Of a stretch of DNA of 64,000 bases, positions 1 through 11,190 are shown piece by piece (the first letter of the stretch is position 1; every line of letters starts with the position of its first letter). The DNA is from Aquatica leii. Its lineage: Eukaryota; Arthropoda; Insecta; Coleoptera; Lampyridae. The stretch spans positions 33,721,869 through 33,785,868 of the forward strand of contig CM069438.1 of assembly GCA_035610365.1 (NCBI GenBank). Reading direction: 5' to 3'. The notes below the pieces were generated by a model. That model saw only the letters and a program-made list of their open reading frames with translations, did not search any database and was not told the DNA's origin. The position numbers and the translations under genes were made by a program.

Positions 1-2163
1 TACAATTAGCTCATCTTCATTACTTCAATAGTAAACTTTAATGCTAGCATATTTTTGTACTTTTAGAAAAATAAATTTTTCACAAACCTTTTAGAATTTA
101 GAGAATAATATATAAAACAAATACACAATAAGTGTATTAAAAAAATTAAAATTTAAAAAGTAACAATAGAAATCGAGCATAATCACTTGTATACACGTAG
201 TTAACAATGTATAATTGTTTTAATTTTCCCATTATCGCTAAGAAAGTTAAGCGATGTTATTCAAATATATGTGCATATATGTACTATCTTCCGATTGTGT
301 TTTACCGGAGAAAGTGGCATAAAAACCCGAAATTTCTGACAGTCGAAAAACAAACCAAGAAAAAATTACATAAACCATAACGCCGTTAACAAAACATTAG
401 GCTTTAAATAGTCAGTAGAGCATGCAAAGTCAAGACCATGGTGAGGTCATCGGGGGCCACTCTTACTTTCAAGTACTCGGTCATTGCATTCGTTACTTTC
501 AATAACATTTCCCCATATTTATAAACACTCCCATGTAGAAATGCTATAAACTTACTTTTATAGAATCTTAATTAAAAAATTTTCTTTTTAGGAAACTGAA
601 CTAATAACACACGATATGGAGTTTCTAAATCGAAGTACTTAAACTGTTAATATTTAGATAAGATTTTGAAGATAATCAATTTTCTCTTATTTGCATATAA
701 AGTGTGGCAGTAGTGAGTTTAAAAATGAAAAAAATTGTACCAGCAAGCAAGACGTAAAAACCAGACCCAAATATTAACTTCCGATTTCGCTTTCCAAGTG
801 AAAGCGGCGTTCCTTTGGAATTTTCTTCTTTTGCTTCTTCTGATAAACAAGTTTTCTTGTAATTTGTTTTGCAACATATCGAATGCGTCATCGTTGGACA
901 AAAGTTTCTAATCTGTTTTGTTGGTGTTATTGTTACGTGATGTTGGTCACAGCAGTTACGTGATTTCGGCACACACTTTGGCTGACCGAATATAGTTTTT
1001 CATTTAATGTCGTAGCTTAAAGAAAATTATAATTTCTAGTTGCCTTAGTTGATACAGTATTTCTTATTTTATTATTTGTAATCTGACGAAAGCTTGTTAG
1101 TTTTTAATTTTTAATAATTCATAACACCATCCATTTTAAGAGTTTTTAAGAAAATTTCGAATTTTTTAAAGTGTTTGAAAAAAATATACAACTCAAAAAA
1201 ATCTTGATTGTAAAGATAAATTTTTGATATTTTGACTAAGATAAATATCTTGTTTGTTGAGTTTGGTTCAGCAAACGTCTATTACATAAAATCAACGATC
1301 CATGAAAAGTTGAGTAACAAAGGATAATGTTAACTTTTTATTACTATAACTACATAGTTTTATTGGGCTTTTATAAAATGTCTTAATAAGAATAAATACA
1401 AAATAACGTTATCACATGAAACATAAAACGTAGTTAATTGAAGAACTCAAAAGCTTTCAAAATATTTGAATAAATAAATAACACTGCAAAAATAAAGCTA
1501 AATATGCAAAACAACTATTTTTAAGGTACAATGATAAAATTTTTCACTCTAAACAGTAGTCTAGTCGACAAGTTCAAAAACGGATTTGGAATGACGTTTA
1601 GAAAATTGTATTAAAATGTTCTTTAACAGATAAAAAAATTACAAAAGTTATAAACAAATTAAGATGAAAAAAGAGGCATTTAGTATTTCGCGAATAACTT
1701 AGAAACTATAAGAGACAATTGCATTCTGAAACAAAATTCTTAAAGCGGAGGAAATTTGCAATAAAAAAGTTTTAACTTCCACAACTCTATCTCCATTGCT
1801 AATAATTTTAAATGAACGCTGAAAGTAGGTTTTCGCGTGACTATTTCGGAATGCGCGGGCGGCTTATGAAGCGAATACGTCACATAAAATAATTTTTTTA
1901 AGCGTTAAATGTTAATTAAAATCTTTTTTTTAAATTATGATGTATTCTCATCGCTTGAGGGAATAAGGTTCCGTTAGAAAAATTAAAAATCTTAATTTTT
2001 GAACAAGTTAGGCGATTGTTAATTAAGAATTTTTTTTATGATCTCCGTCATTATTGGAGGCAATCAAATTGTTTAAATAATTAACACACTTTTTTTTGCT
2101 TTTCAGAGCTTTTTTTATACATATACTTAAGAAGATGATTTTTAAAAGTGATTATTTTCTAAC
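1..2163. other. AT-rich intergenic DNA without a recognisable gene
   Basis: No reading frame here resembles a known family. The longest frames (for example a minus-strand 98-codon frame at 676-972 with one hydrophobic stretch) have no neighbouring promoter or splice context that I can defend. The stretch contains one dispersed repeat copy near 1390-1530, annotated separately. Composition is uniformly AT-rich with many A and T runs, as in insect intergenic DNA. Confidence 0.6.
1390..1530. repeat. Dispersed repeat R1, copy 1
   Basis: This segment matches 18401-18539 in the same orientation, with shared landmarks such as AATAAATACAAAATAACGTT, CATAAAACGTAG, TTGAATAAATAAATAACA and CTAAATATGCAAAA. 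The copies differ by scattered substitutions and small indels. No coding capacity and no clear terminal structure are visible, so the class of repeat is unknown. Confidence 0.7.
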
Positions 2164-3082
2164 ATCATCGGCGTTTATGAAAATTAGGATATAAATCGAA
2201 AACGCATTTCTATTTGTTTATTCATCACAGGGTAAGCTTTTCCTATTAGTTTTTAGAATTCTTTGTTAATTTGGTAGCACGACACGTATTAGCCACATGT
2301 TTCGGTGTATTCTCGACCGATCAGAAGTTAATATCGATCAAATACCTGCATGAAAAGATTAAAATTCTGGAAGGCCTACATTAAAGCTAAAAACGAAGTC
2401 TCGACCAAAACTTTTCTCCAAGATACTCTTCCTTATGCGTCAATCGACTGCGATATCAACTTTTAACTTGATGTGTGCAACAGCATTTGATAACCGGTCT
2501 TTATGTCTACTTTCTTTTAGCATTAATTAATAATTTTGTAGAAAATTGTGCTCACACGATTTGCCCTGTTCATAAATATTCCAGCTCGACTCAACGAGGA
2601 AAACGTTTTCTTCGGGCAAGTACTGGATTGTGGGAAAGTCTTATTTAATGAAATCTACGTTGTCATAAAAGTCTCTCAGGAAACTTTGCTTGTTCTTACT
2701 TACGTAATTACAATAATTGTTTTAATAGCATTTAAGTATTTTCATTAATTATTTTGTATATCGCATGCTGTGAATCATAGATATTTGTCATTATCAATTT
2801 AATTTTCTTCACTATCAACACCTTATGTGTAAACCTATGTATTGTGTGTTGCCGATACTTCCGGCATTCATTGATCTTATAAGTTACGACAAAATTTCTT
2901 GTGCTCGTTGTTAATAATCTACGATATTATCGTTGTTAATAATCTACGATATTAAATTAATGTTGTTATACATATTTATCTTTCTTTTTCGGTCGGTTTA
3001 GGATTACGAACCTGATTTTGTTACAAGCTTGAACATTCTGTCTTCATTGTGCAAGGTTCGTAAGACCTATAAGCTTGTAGCA
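2164..3082 (+). repeat. LTR 1 of the LARD-like family (5' truncated)
   Basis: It aligns along its length with the LTRs at 3452-4365 and 6363-7362; shared landmarks include ATCGGCGTTTATG near the left end, GAGGAAAACGTTTTCTTCGG in the middle and AAGCTTGTAGCA at the right end. The first ~100 bases seen in the other copies (starting TGTTA and containing a CCCTGTATATT motif) are missing, so the copy is truncated on its left. It ends in CA and is followed within a few bases by a primer-binding-site-like sequence. Small frames inside it are chance ORFs. Confidence 0.75.
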
Positions 3083-3451
3083 AATTTGGCTGCCCAACGT
3101 CAGGGGCTCGATTTTCTTATAATACCCTACCTTTTAGTATCGCTTTATGCGCTTCGGAAATTAGTAAACCGTGTTGGTATTCTTCTTTGTTTTTGGATCA
3201 AATTACTCTTGGTTTCTTGGAGATACCATTCGCTTCGTGAGCTTCTGTTACAGTTTTAGTTGTCCGTATTCTTAATATTCTAGAAACCCTCTGTCTCTTC
3301 TGTATTTGTGGTAATCGGATGAGATTACACGGGGTTGGGTTTTTTGGATTTGGTTTTTAGGGTTCTGTTGGTGTATGCCTAAATTTCTATCTTTATTTTA
3401 GCTTTTGTTTTTTTATCCACGCTTTACGCTTTTATCTTATGAGGGGGATTC
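3083..3451 (+). repeat. LARD-like internal remnant between LTR 1 and LTR 2
   Basis: This starts with the primer-site-like TTGGCTGCCCAACGTCAGGG. After a junction near 3115 it continues with sequence nearly identical to the 3' end of the internal region at about 6037-6362 (landmarks TTTTTGGATCAAATTACTCT and ACCATTCGCTTCGTG). About 1.6 kb of the internal region is therefore deleted here relative to 4366-6362. It is non-coding. Confidence 0.7.
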
Positions 3452-4365
3452 TGTTAGGTGTATAAATTTCAAAATGTAATACCCTGTATATTCATTACAC
3501 TAAAGTTAGATTTCTACTTTCGACACCTTCTAGCGAGTTTTGTTTTACTTCATTTTCTGTCAAGACGTTAAACCGTCAACTGCTTAAATTGTGCTTGTGA
3601 TTTAAATTTTCTATCATCGGCGTTTATGAAAATTAGGATATAGATCAAAAACACACTTCTATTTGTTTATTCATCACAGGGTAAACTTTTCTTATTAGTT
3701 TTTAGAATTCTTTAGCAATTTCCTTGTTAATTTGCTAGCACGACCCGACGCATGTTTTGGTGTATTCTCGGCCGATCAGGAGTTAATATCGACCAAATAC
3801 CTGTATGTTTACTTTCTTTTAGCATTAATTAATGATTTTGTATATTTTTGGTTTCGTAAGTCATTGTGCTGACACGATTTGCTCTGTTAAAAAATATTCC
3901 AGTTCGACTCAACGATGAAAACGTTTTCTTCGGGCAAGTACTTAATTGTGGGAAAATCTTATTTAATTCCATCTACGTTTCATTAATTATTTTGTATATC
4001 GCATGCTGTGAATCATAGATATTTGTCATTATCAATTGAATTTTCTTTGCTATCAACACCCTATGTGTAAACCTATGTATTGTGTGTTGCCGATACTTCC
4101 AGCATTCATTGATCGAATAATTTACGACACAATTTCTGGTGTTCGTTATTAATAATCTACGATATTAAATTAAAGTTGTTATAACATATTTATCTTCCGT
4201 TTTTGGTCCGTTTAGGATTACGAGCCTCATTTTGTTGCAAGTTTGGACATTCTGTCTTGATCGAAACAAAGGTTTTACTTAGTAAGATCAGCGCCTTTTA
4301 AATTCTATTTATTTGAACCTCCCCTATCTCCGACTTCGGTTTGTAAGACCTATAAGCTTGTAGCA
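3452..4365 (+). repeat. LTR 2 of the LARD-like element
   Basis: The repeat starts TGTTAGGTGTATAAATTTC and ends AAGCTTGTAGCA, so it has TG...CA ends. It matches 6363-7362 along its length with indels. It also matches the solo copy at 21941-23297, whose target duplication fixes the family termini as TGTTAC...GTAACA. Confidence 0.75.
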
Positions 4366-4368
4366 AAT

Positions 4369-4394
4369 TTGGCTACCCAACGTCAGGGGCTCGA
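4369..4394 (+). other. Primer-binding-site-like sequence (tRNA-Lys type)
   Basis: Four bases after the LTR end stands TTGGCTACCCAACGTCAGGG, with GCTCGA following. It resembles the TGGCGCCCAACGTGGGGCTC type of primer site complementary to the 3' end of tRNA-Lys used by many insect LTR elements, with an inserted base and a C-to-A change. An equivalent site follows LTR 1 near 3085. The tRNA assignment is from memory of the consensus, not from a search. Confidence 0.5.
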
Positions 4395-6362
4395 TTTTCT
4401 TATAACGATTTTCTTATTCTTTATATTTCTTTTAGCTATTTTCTTTCAGTGTGCTTACTATCATTCAGCGGTAGGTTATTTAATTTGGACATAGGTTAGG
4501 GTGTAGTGTTGACTTTCTCTTGATTTTCTTATAGCAATTTTCTTGTTCTTTTTATTTGTTCTAACGATTTTCTTGAATTGTGATTTTCTTGTGATCATTT
4601 GAATGAATAGGCTAGAATATACCGTTGCTTTGACTTTGCTGTAGTTGTCGACTTGTTTTCGTTTTGATTGCATTTCTAGTTAGAAGGTTGTTAGTTATGC
4701 ATTCTTTAGACGAGGAGCCACCACTTCTAACTTCATCTGAATGCTATTTGGAAATGATCTTGGCTGATTGGAGTTTTACTTTATCTGGTAAAGATCCGTC
4801 TGTCTCTTTTCTTCCTGTCTTGTCTTTCTTACTTCTCATTTTTTTCTTCTTTTTCTTGATTAATTGATCACTTGACTGCCACATCTCTTTCTTTCTTCTT
4901 CGTCCTCCTGAAGGTTTACTGCCATTTGGGCGGTTGGATAAGCACCGTAGGGTGATATCTTTTTTCATTCTTTTACGGGGTGAACAACGAATTAGGCATT
5001 TCCATTAAGGCTTATCTTTCTCCGTCTTTCTCTATCTCTTATCTTTTCTACTTTTCATTTATTTAATAGAACTTATCTTCGTTTCTTCTACGAAGAGAAG
5101 AACGAATCAGACATCTACATCTTGTTTTATCTTTCTCCGTCGGTCTCTTTTCTTTCTTTCTGGCTTTCTTACCTTTCATTTTTTCCTTCTATTTTTCTTT
5201 TTTTGTTTCTCACCTACATACCACTTTTTTTATCCTTTCTTGTTCTTCTTAAACGTTTGTCTTTAGGGCTGTAGGATTGAGTCACTATCTCTATCTTTTT
5301 ACAGAGTGTGATTTGGACAAGGTATAATATCTGGTCTTTCTCTTCTTTCTACCTTTAGAATGCTTTTTCTATTCCTCGCTGCTTCTGAATTCTTCTATCT
5401 TTTGGATTGGGTTGATTGTTTTGAAAATTTCTTCTCTCTACCTTATGCTTTGTTTTTTTTCTTGAATTCACTGCAACCATATTCTTTTCTCTTTATTTTC
5501 CTTTTTAGTTGATTATTTCTTTTGCTACATTGGGCTTAGTGAGTTATTCGTTTTGCTGTGTAAATCTGAAACTTGAGACAAGCTACAACTCCGTTTTCTG
5601 AACTTCTTCTTGATCGGCTTTTTTGGATGTTGTTAGTCATTTTTAAGATATCTCATTTGCTACTTTTCTCTTTGTTTTCTTAGGCTATTTTATTTCGTTT
5701 ATTGACTTATAAGTTTTATTGTTACAGTCTAGCACAGTAATCGATGATTATCAAGTGTTCGTTTAGCAATTCATAGTTCGTACGTTCTCTTCTTTCCTCT
5801 TCTTTCTTTGCTTTTCTGAAAATTCTAGTTTTAGGATTTTAGGTTTTTTTATTTTGGGGACAATTTTCAGGGTAGTTTTGTATCTAAAGATTGGGGTTTA
5901 AGGGGATTTTAGGGCTACTTAATCCTGGGCGCTTGTCTAAACTTCTACTTTTTCTATATTATTTTTTTTTCTCTGAAATTCTTTTGATGCTTACGTCTTT
6001 ACTGTATTGAGTTACTGATTGTTTGTACTCTACTGTTTGGTATTGCTTTATGCACTTCGCAAATTAGTAAACGGTGTTGGTATTCTTTTTTGTTTTTGGA
6101 TCAAATTACTCTTGGTTTCTTAGAGATACCATTCGCTTCGTGCGCTTCTGTTACAGTTTTGGTTGTCGGTACTCTTAACATTCTAGAAACTCTCTGTCTC
6201 TTCTGTCGTTGTGGTAATCTGATTAGATTACGCGGAGTGGGTTTTTTGGATTTGGGTTGGTATTGGTTTTTAGGATTCTGTCCTTGGTGTATGTCTAAAT
6301 TTCTATCTTTATTTTAGTTTTCGTTTTGTTATCCACGCTTCACGCTTTTATCTGAATTCTTC
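4395..6362 (+). repeat. Non-coding, T-rich internal region of the LARD-like element
   Basis: This long stretch is dominated by CTTTCT and TTCTT tracts on the plus strand and shows no gag, protease, RT, RNase H or integrase motifs in any frame. The part from about 6037 to the end is shared with 3115-3451. Parts near 5090-5160 and 5520-5640 are shared with 45838-46150 (landmark CTTCTACG followed by GAGAAGAACG), so the interior itself is a repeat. Small frames here are chance ORFs. Confidence 0.65.
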
Positions 6363-7362
6363 TGTTACGTGCATAAATTTCAAAATGTAATACCCTGTAT
6401 ATTTTTTACACTAAAGTTAGATTTCTACTTTTGACACTTTCTAGCGAGTTTCGTTATGCTTTATTTGCTGTCAAGACTTTAAGCCGTCAACTACTTAAAA
6501 TCGTGCTTGTGATGTAAAAATCGGCGTTTATGGTAATTCGGATATAAATCGAAAACACATTTTTAATAGTTTATTCATTACAGGGTAAACTTTTTTTATT
6601 AGCTTTTAGAATTATCTAGCAATTTCTTTGTTAATTTGGTAGCACAACCCGACACGTGTTAGCCGCATGTTTCGGTGTGTTCTCGGCCGATCAGGGGTTA
6701 ATATCGACTAAATTCCTTTATGTTTACTTTCTTGTAGCATTAATTAATAATTTTGTAGATTTTTGCTTTTGTCAGTCATTGTGCTGACACGATTTGCTGC
6801 GTTCATAAATATTCTATATCGACTAAACGAGGAAAACGTTTTCTTCGGTAAAATACTGGATTGTGGGTAAGTCTTATTTAATTACATCTACGTTGTCATA
6901 AAAGTCTTTGACAAAATTTTGCTTCTTTTAACTTACGTAATTACACTAATTGTTGCAATACTATTTTGGTATTTTCATTAATTATTTTTGTGTGAACCAT
7001 AGATATTTGTCATTGCTCATTTAATTTTTTTGCTATCAACACCCTATGTGTAAACCTATGTATGGTGTTTTGCTGATAATTCCGGCATTCAGTGATCAAA
7101 TAATTTAGAAAAATTTTTTTGTGTTTGTTAATAATCTACGATATTAAATTAAAGTTGTTATACATATTTATCTTTCTTTTTTTGGTCCGTTTAGGATTAC
7201 AAACCTGATTTTGTTACAAGCTTGGACCTTCTGTTTTGATAGAATAGAAGTTTTACTTAGTAAGATCTGGCGCCCTTTAAATTCTATTTATTTGAACCTC
7301 CCTTATCTCCTACTAGTGTGAGGTGGTCGTGCTAGGTTTGTAAGACCTATAAGCTTGTAGCA
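6363..7362 (+). repeat. LTR 3 of the LARD-like element
   Basis: It begins TGTTACGTGCATAAATTTC and ends AAGCTTGTAGCA and is about 1.0 kb long. A CTGGCGCCC sequence inside it, near 7266, resembles a primer-site core but lies upstream of the LTR end in every copy, so it is probably not the functional primer site. Confidence 0.75.
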
Positions 7363-7435
7363 CAATTTTAATTGTTTATAATCGTTTTTTTATATTTCTA
7401 ATGTTGTAACGTACATACAACTCTAACAATTAGGC

Positions 7436-7770
7436 TACTAAACACACAGACAAGAACCCAAGCTTACACTTGCAAATCACCGCCTGCACCAAGTTACAAC
7501 AGATGGCACAGCCCGTTAGCACTTCTAGATACTACCAAAATTAGTAAAATTAGCGACAAGTGCAACTTCTAGTGCTGCTCTGTGTACTGTCTGCATTGGT
7601 CCGGTACTTCTGTACTGTTCTTAGTGGATTTAATCGTTGTATGTCACCAACCGCGCCCTGTAGTTCTGACGTACCAAGATGAATTTTATCAGGCTCATAC
7701 ACGAGTATATTTTTAGTTAGCGTTTTAAATGTATATTTTTTGTTAACAAATAAAGTTATATCACACCAAG
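7436..7770 (+). repeat. 3' end of gypsy family A pol plus LTR-like sequence
   Basis: A short segment with a peptide reading of AYTCKSPPAPS is shared with 12730-12775. The following sequence, containing TAGCACT.CTAGATA and TGCTCTGTGTACT, is shared with 13640-13760. The block ends in an AATAAA-containing tail (AACAAATAAAGTTATATCAC) just before a gag-like region starts. I interpret it as the tail of one gypsy element followed by an LTR; exact LTR ends were not resolved. Confidence 0.45.
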
Positions 7771-7779
7771 AAGGTTACA

Positions 7780-8540
7780 AGTGCCGCCCAACCTCGAGGT
7801 TCCAAAATTTTCTCAACTATTATCACAAGAAACCGCGTAAACAAGATGAAGGAGATAAGAGAATTTACAAACAACAACAACCGGAACAACCAATGTCCAT
7901 GACCTAAAGCTTGCTATCAAAATGTATTATAAGGTTCAATAGACAAAGTGACGTTCATGTTTTTATTGACGTCCTGTGTATTTACAAAAGCAGCAAAAAC
8001 GTAAGCCATGAAGACGCGTTTTTAAAGAACTTTGCCTCACTTGGTGGAACGGCGTCCGAAACACTACACCCACATGGAACAATGCTATGAGCAGTCTTAG
8101 AAACACATATAGACCAGACCGCCCCACTCACTAAGTGCTAAAAGATTTTTTGCCAAGGAACAGGAAAATGAACCACCTGAACGGTTCATCGCAGAAAAAC
8201 GGGCACTTCTTTCAAAGACTCCTATCCGTATTCGACCAAAGGAAACGTTTCAAGTAGACACGCGACGGGCAGTCCCACGGTCAGTATGTACGACCTTTGT
8301 CTCCCTCAGTGAAAAAGTAAGGAAGATGGAAGATCCAGGTGCACCAACTCCACCAGATGCAACTGTTTCAGAACGGCTTTGCTGCAGCTATTACATAATC
8401 AACGGGCACACAAAACCAATCAAAGCCCAAACTAGCATGCAACGGTTGTGGAGAACCCAAGGTGATACAATGTATTTGTTTAAAATGTTTCTGTCAAAAT
8501 ATCACCTTAATTTCTTGCTCGTCGGGATACACACCTGAAA
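7780..8540 (+). pseudogene. Gypsy A gag remnant with a broken zinc knuckle
   Basis: The left part carries many stops. Around 8326-8500 the frame reads MEDPGAPTPPDATVSERLCC and then a NGHTKP segment; an adjacent frame supplies a further Cys-rich piece. Together this is consistent with a decayed CCHC zinc-knuckle region of a gypsy gag. The function in an intact element would be RNA packaging. Frameshifts lie inside the knuckles. Identification rests mainly on position upstream of RT and on the cysteine spacing, so it is tentative. Confidence 0.45.
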
Positions 8541-9084
8541 TTCCAACGGCCCAGCTTCAAAATCTGTGGTCACCGTAGAGATTGATGGTATTACAAGACA
8601 CAGGAGTAAAAAAAATATTGCCGGACGAGTGCTATATGACCACCCCCACAGTCGACAATATCGTTTCAAAGAAGAAGAAGTAGAAGTAACAGTAATTCTT
8701 GTGTACGATGAAAAAAGACCTCAGACGATATTGTCTACTACGGGTTTCATTTCCACCTAGAACCAGCGCCAGCGATAGCATTTATTACTAAAAGTTGCCA
8801 ACGTCAGCCGACATTTATGACACCTAGGTCTTCAGGATCACGCGTCGATTCACAAAAATTTTAAACAGACGCTGTACCGGAAATGTATAAAATTTCACAA
8901 TAAACACCCGTCTTAGCAGTTTTCCGCATTCGCCACGGAAAAATAGTCTAAGACGATTTTCATCGCCATGATAGACTGTGACAGACTACATGCATGACTA
9001 ACCCAACTCGCCGAGACTTACACCAAGGGGACAATTAACGCCATATGCAAAACCTCTTCGAATCGGCTCTAGTCGCCACGCTAA

Positions 9085-9597
9085 GTGTTACTCCAGCGAC
9101 AACTAGCAAAGATACTAAGTCAAAATGTAATAGAAGAGTGCGAGTCAGTTTGGGTGGTTCTAGTAGTTCTCGTCCCTAAGCTTAATGGCGAGACTAGATT
9201 TTGCGTAGACTACCACAAACTGAACGAAATAACCTCCGCCGATTACTACCCTCTACTAAAAATAGACGATTTGTTGCATACAGCGCGCGCTACCTACAAT
9301 TCAATCGTTGACTTACACCAAGGGTATTGGCAGATACCCGCACGTGAGAAAAACAAGGATAAAACCGCGTTTGTAACATCTTTTGGGCTATACAGGTTCA
9401 AACGTATGCCGTGTGGCCTAAAGAATGCACCAGCTACATTTCAACGCTTAATCGACCGGCTAAGATCCGGACTCACGGGAGTGACCGTTCTCGCGTATCT
9501 AGACGACGTGATAGAGCTATCCGAGAACTTACAAAATCATTTCGCAAACTTTTGGGTTACCAGTGAAGTACCTTGGACATATAATATTGCCAAATGA
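9085..9597 (+). pseudogene. Gypsy A reverse transcriptase fragment
   Basis: The 170-residue frame carries the RT blocks RFCVDYHKLNEI, YPLLKIDDLL, DLHQGYWQIP, KTAFVTSFGLYRFKRMPCGL, NAPATFQRLIDR and the catalytic motif YLDDVI. This is the fingers and palm region of a Ty3/gypsy RT, which copies element RNA into DNA in the virus-like particle. The frame ends about 30 residues after YLDD, and the thumb region continues in other frames to about 9780. The catalytic aspartates persist although the element as a whole is dead. Confidence 0.85.
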
Positions 9598-9789
9598 GAT
9601 TAGCGTCGACCCTAGCAAAATACGAGCTATCGCGGGCATACAAGAGCCACAAAACGTGAAACAATTAATAACTTTCTTCTAAACCTGCTCGTATAGACGA
9701 TTTATTCAAAACTTTGCACAAACACTTTTAAAACTGCTAAAAAAACAGAGTGTGAATAAGGTTTTAACGAAAAAGCAGTTTTTCTAGAA

Positions 9790-11190
9790 ATTAAGGAGAA
9801 ACTTACGACAGCATCCATACTCCGCCAAGCTGACTTCGTACAGACGCTGGTGGTTACGCTATAGGGTCTGTTCTATTGCAAAGACAAGAAACAGAGGAGC
9901 ATCCGGTTGAATACACCAACCGTCTGCTGTCTTCAGCAGAAAAAAATTACAGTGCCATTGAACGATAAACCCTCGCGGTGATTTGGGCTGTGGGGAAGTT
10001 CCGTGGATATATCGAAGGAACTTTGGTGACTATAGACACAGATCACCAATCGTAGCTTTTGCTAATGTATCTCAAAACTCTTACCGAATGACTTGCCAGA
10101 TGAGCGTTGATTCTGCAACTATACGATGATACTATCCAATATTGCCCAGATAAAATCAACAGAGTGGCAGACCAAATAGTACGCTTCAGACAGGCAACAC
10201 TTGCGAGGTCTGCATGCTTATAGTAGATGTACTCAGAAGGTCAGCTCAGAATATACGCAACGGCCAGTTTAAAAACCCGGAGTTAAAGAAATATTAATTG
10301 TTTTGAAGATGCAAGCCCTACGGCTACGGATCACGCTAGGTGAACCTCATGTAGTTACACAATGTCACTGCTATACCGTTATGGCGCAAAATTCAAGTCG
10401 GAAGAAGCTTAACTGGTGGTACCAGCCCAGGAAAGAGAAGACGGAGGACGTATCAGAAGATTCAAGTCTGCTATTTTTGAGTGGGCATGAAGAAGAATAT
10501 CGCTGAGTATGTGAAACCTTGTAAAACGTGTCAGAAATACAAAGCGCTCAATTTGAAGCATGCAGGCTTGCTGCAAACATTCGAGGCAACAAGTAGATTC
10601 GAGCAGATCGCTGTGGATCTTTTTGGTCTACTACTACAAACAATCTCCGGTCACCGACGGATATTAACCGTAAAGAACACAGCCTCTGGATGAGTGAAGC
10701 TATTTGATCTAGTCAAAGTAGATGCGATGACCTGCGCCCAAACCTTAATCAGTGAAGTATTCCTAGTGTTCGGTACATCAAAAAAACTAGCAAGCGAGAA
10801 TGGCACATAGTTAGTAAGTGCTATTATGCTGCACGCAAGCAAACTTGGTGGAAGAAAGAAATTTAGATCTAAAAACACAACACCAATTATGGCCTCAACA
10901 TATTTCCGCCATAAGATTTGCCTTGAATTTCACAGTTTGCGACTCCACGCAACACACTGTTGCCTATTTGACGTTTGGTCGCAAACTCCGGACTACGGAC
11001 GACGAGATCAACGCGCCATTATTTATTCCGAGGATTTTGTACCAGAACTTAGGCCATACTTGTTAGCACTAACAAAACGCATTTGCGATGCACGGCTCCA
11101 CCAAGAGTCTGTTCAAGAGGCCCGCAAGAAATACGCGAACAGTCATTGTGTTACGTTTTTTTTATTTAGTAACGTTCTCAAATGAACGCA
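9790..11190 (+). pseudogene. Gypsy A RNase H and integrase remnants
   Basis: Frames between 9790 and 10160 hold decayed RNase H pieces aligning with the family C RNase H. At 10481-10693 the frame reads KPCKTCQKYKALNLKHAGLL and then EQIAVDLFGLL, the zinc-finger end and first catalytic Asp region of integrase. Further pieces at 10818-11185 correspond to the integrase region around the third catalytic residue and beyond (RDQRAIIYSEDFVPELRPYL aligns with LRAIIQNKNFVPEITQYL in family C). Several frameshifts separate the pieces. Confidence 0.7.

Larger units (their letters stand above)
3452..7362 (+). mobile_element. Non-autonomous LTR retrotransposon (LARD-like), non-coding
   Basis: Two direct LTRs (3452-4365 and 6363-7362) flank about 2.0 kb of pyrimidine-rich sequence with no conserved retroviral-type domain. 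A primer-binding-site-like sequence follows the left LTR directly. That combination of LTRs, primer site and a long non-coding interior defines a large retrotransposon derivative (LARD). Such an element would need proteins from an autonomous partner; the partner is not identified. The left LTR is shared with an upstream truncated unit (2164-3451), giving LTR-int-LTR-int-LTR. This order is what unequal recombination between LTRs can produce. Confidence 0.7.
7775..11190 (+). mobile_element. Decayed Ty3/gypsy retrotransposon, family A
   Basis: Gag, RT, RNase H and integrase remnants follow in the canonical Ty3/gypsy order on the plus strand, scattered over all three frames by many indels and stops. 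Its RT and integrase are clearly related to family C at 35630-41994 (compare KNAPATFQRLIDRLRSGLTG with RNAPATFQRLIDKFRAGLTG), but the copy is far older. No intact protein can be made from it. The right end fades after about 11190; a matching 3' LTR was not found there. Confidence 0.8.

Noticed and set aside
676..972. Minus-strand 98-codon frame with a hydrophobic C-terminal segment, possible small membrane protein
   Set aside because: No recognisable family, a competing overlapping frame of similar quality, and no promoter or splice context; length is within chance for this composition.
7260..7275. TGGCGCCC as the primer-binding site of the LARD-like element
   Set aside because: It lies inside the LTR in all copies, well before the CA end; the TTGGCTRCCCAACGTCAGGG just after the LTR fits better.
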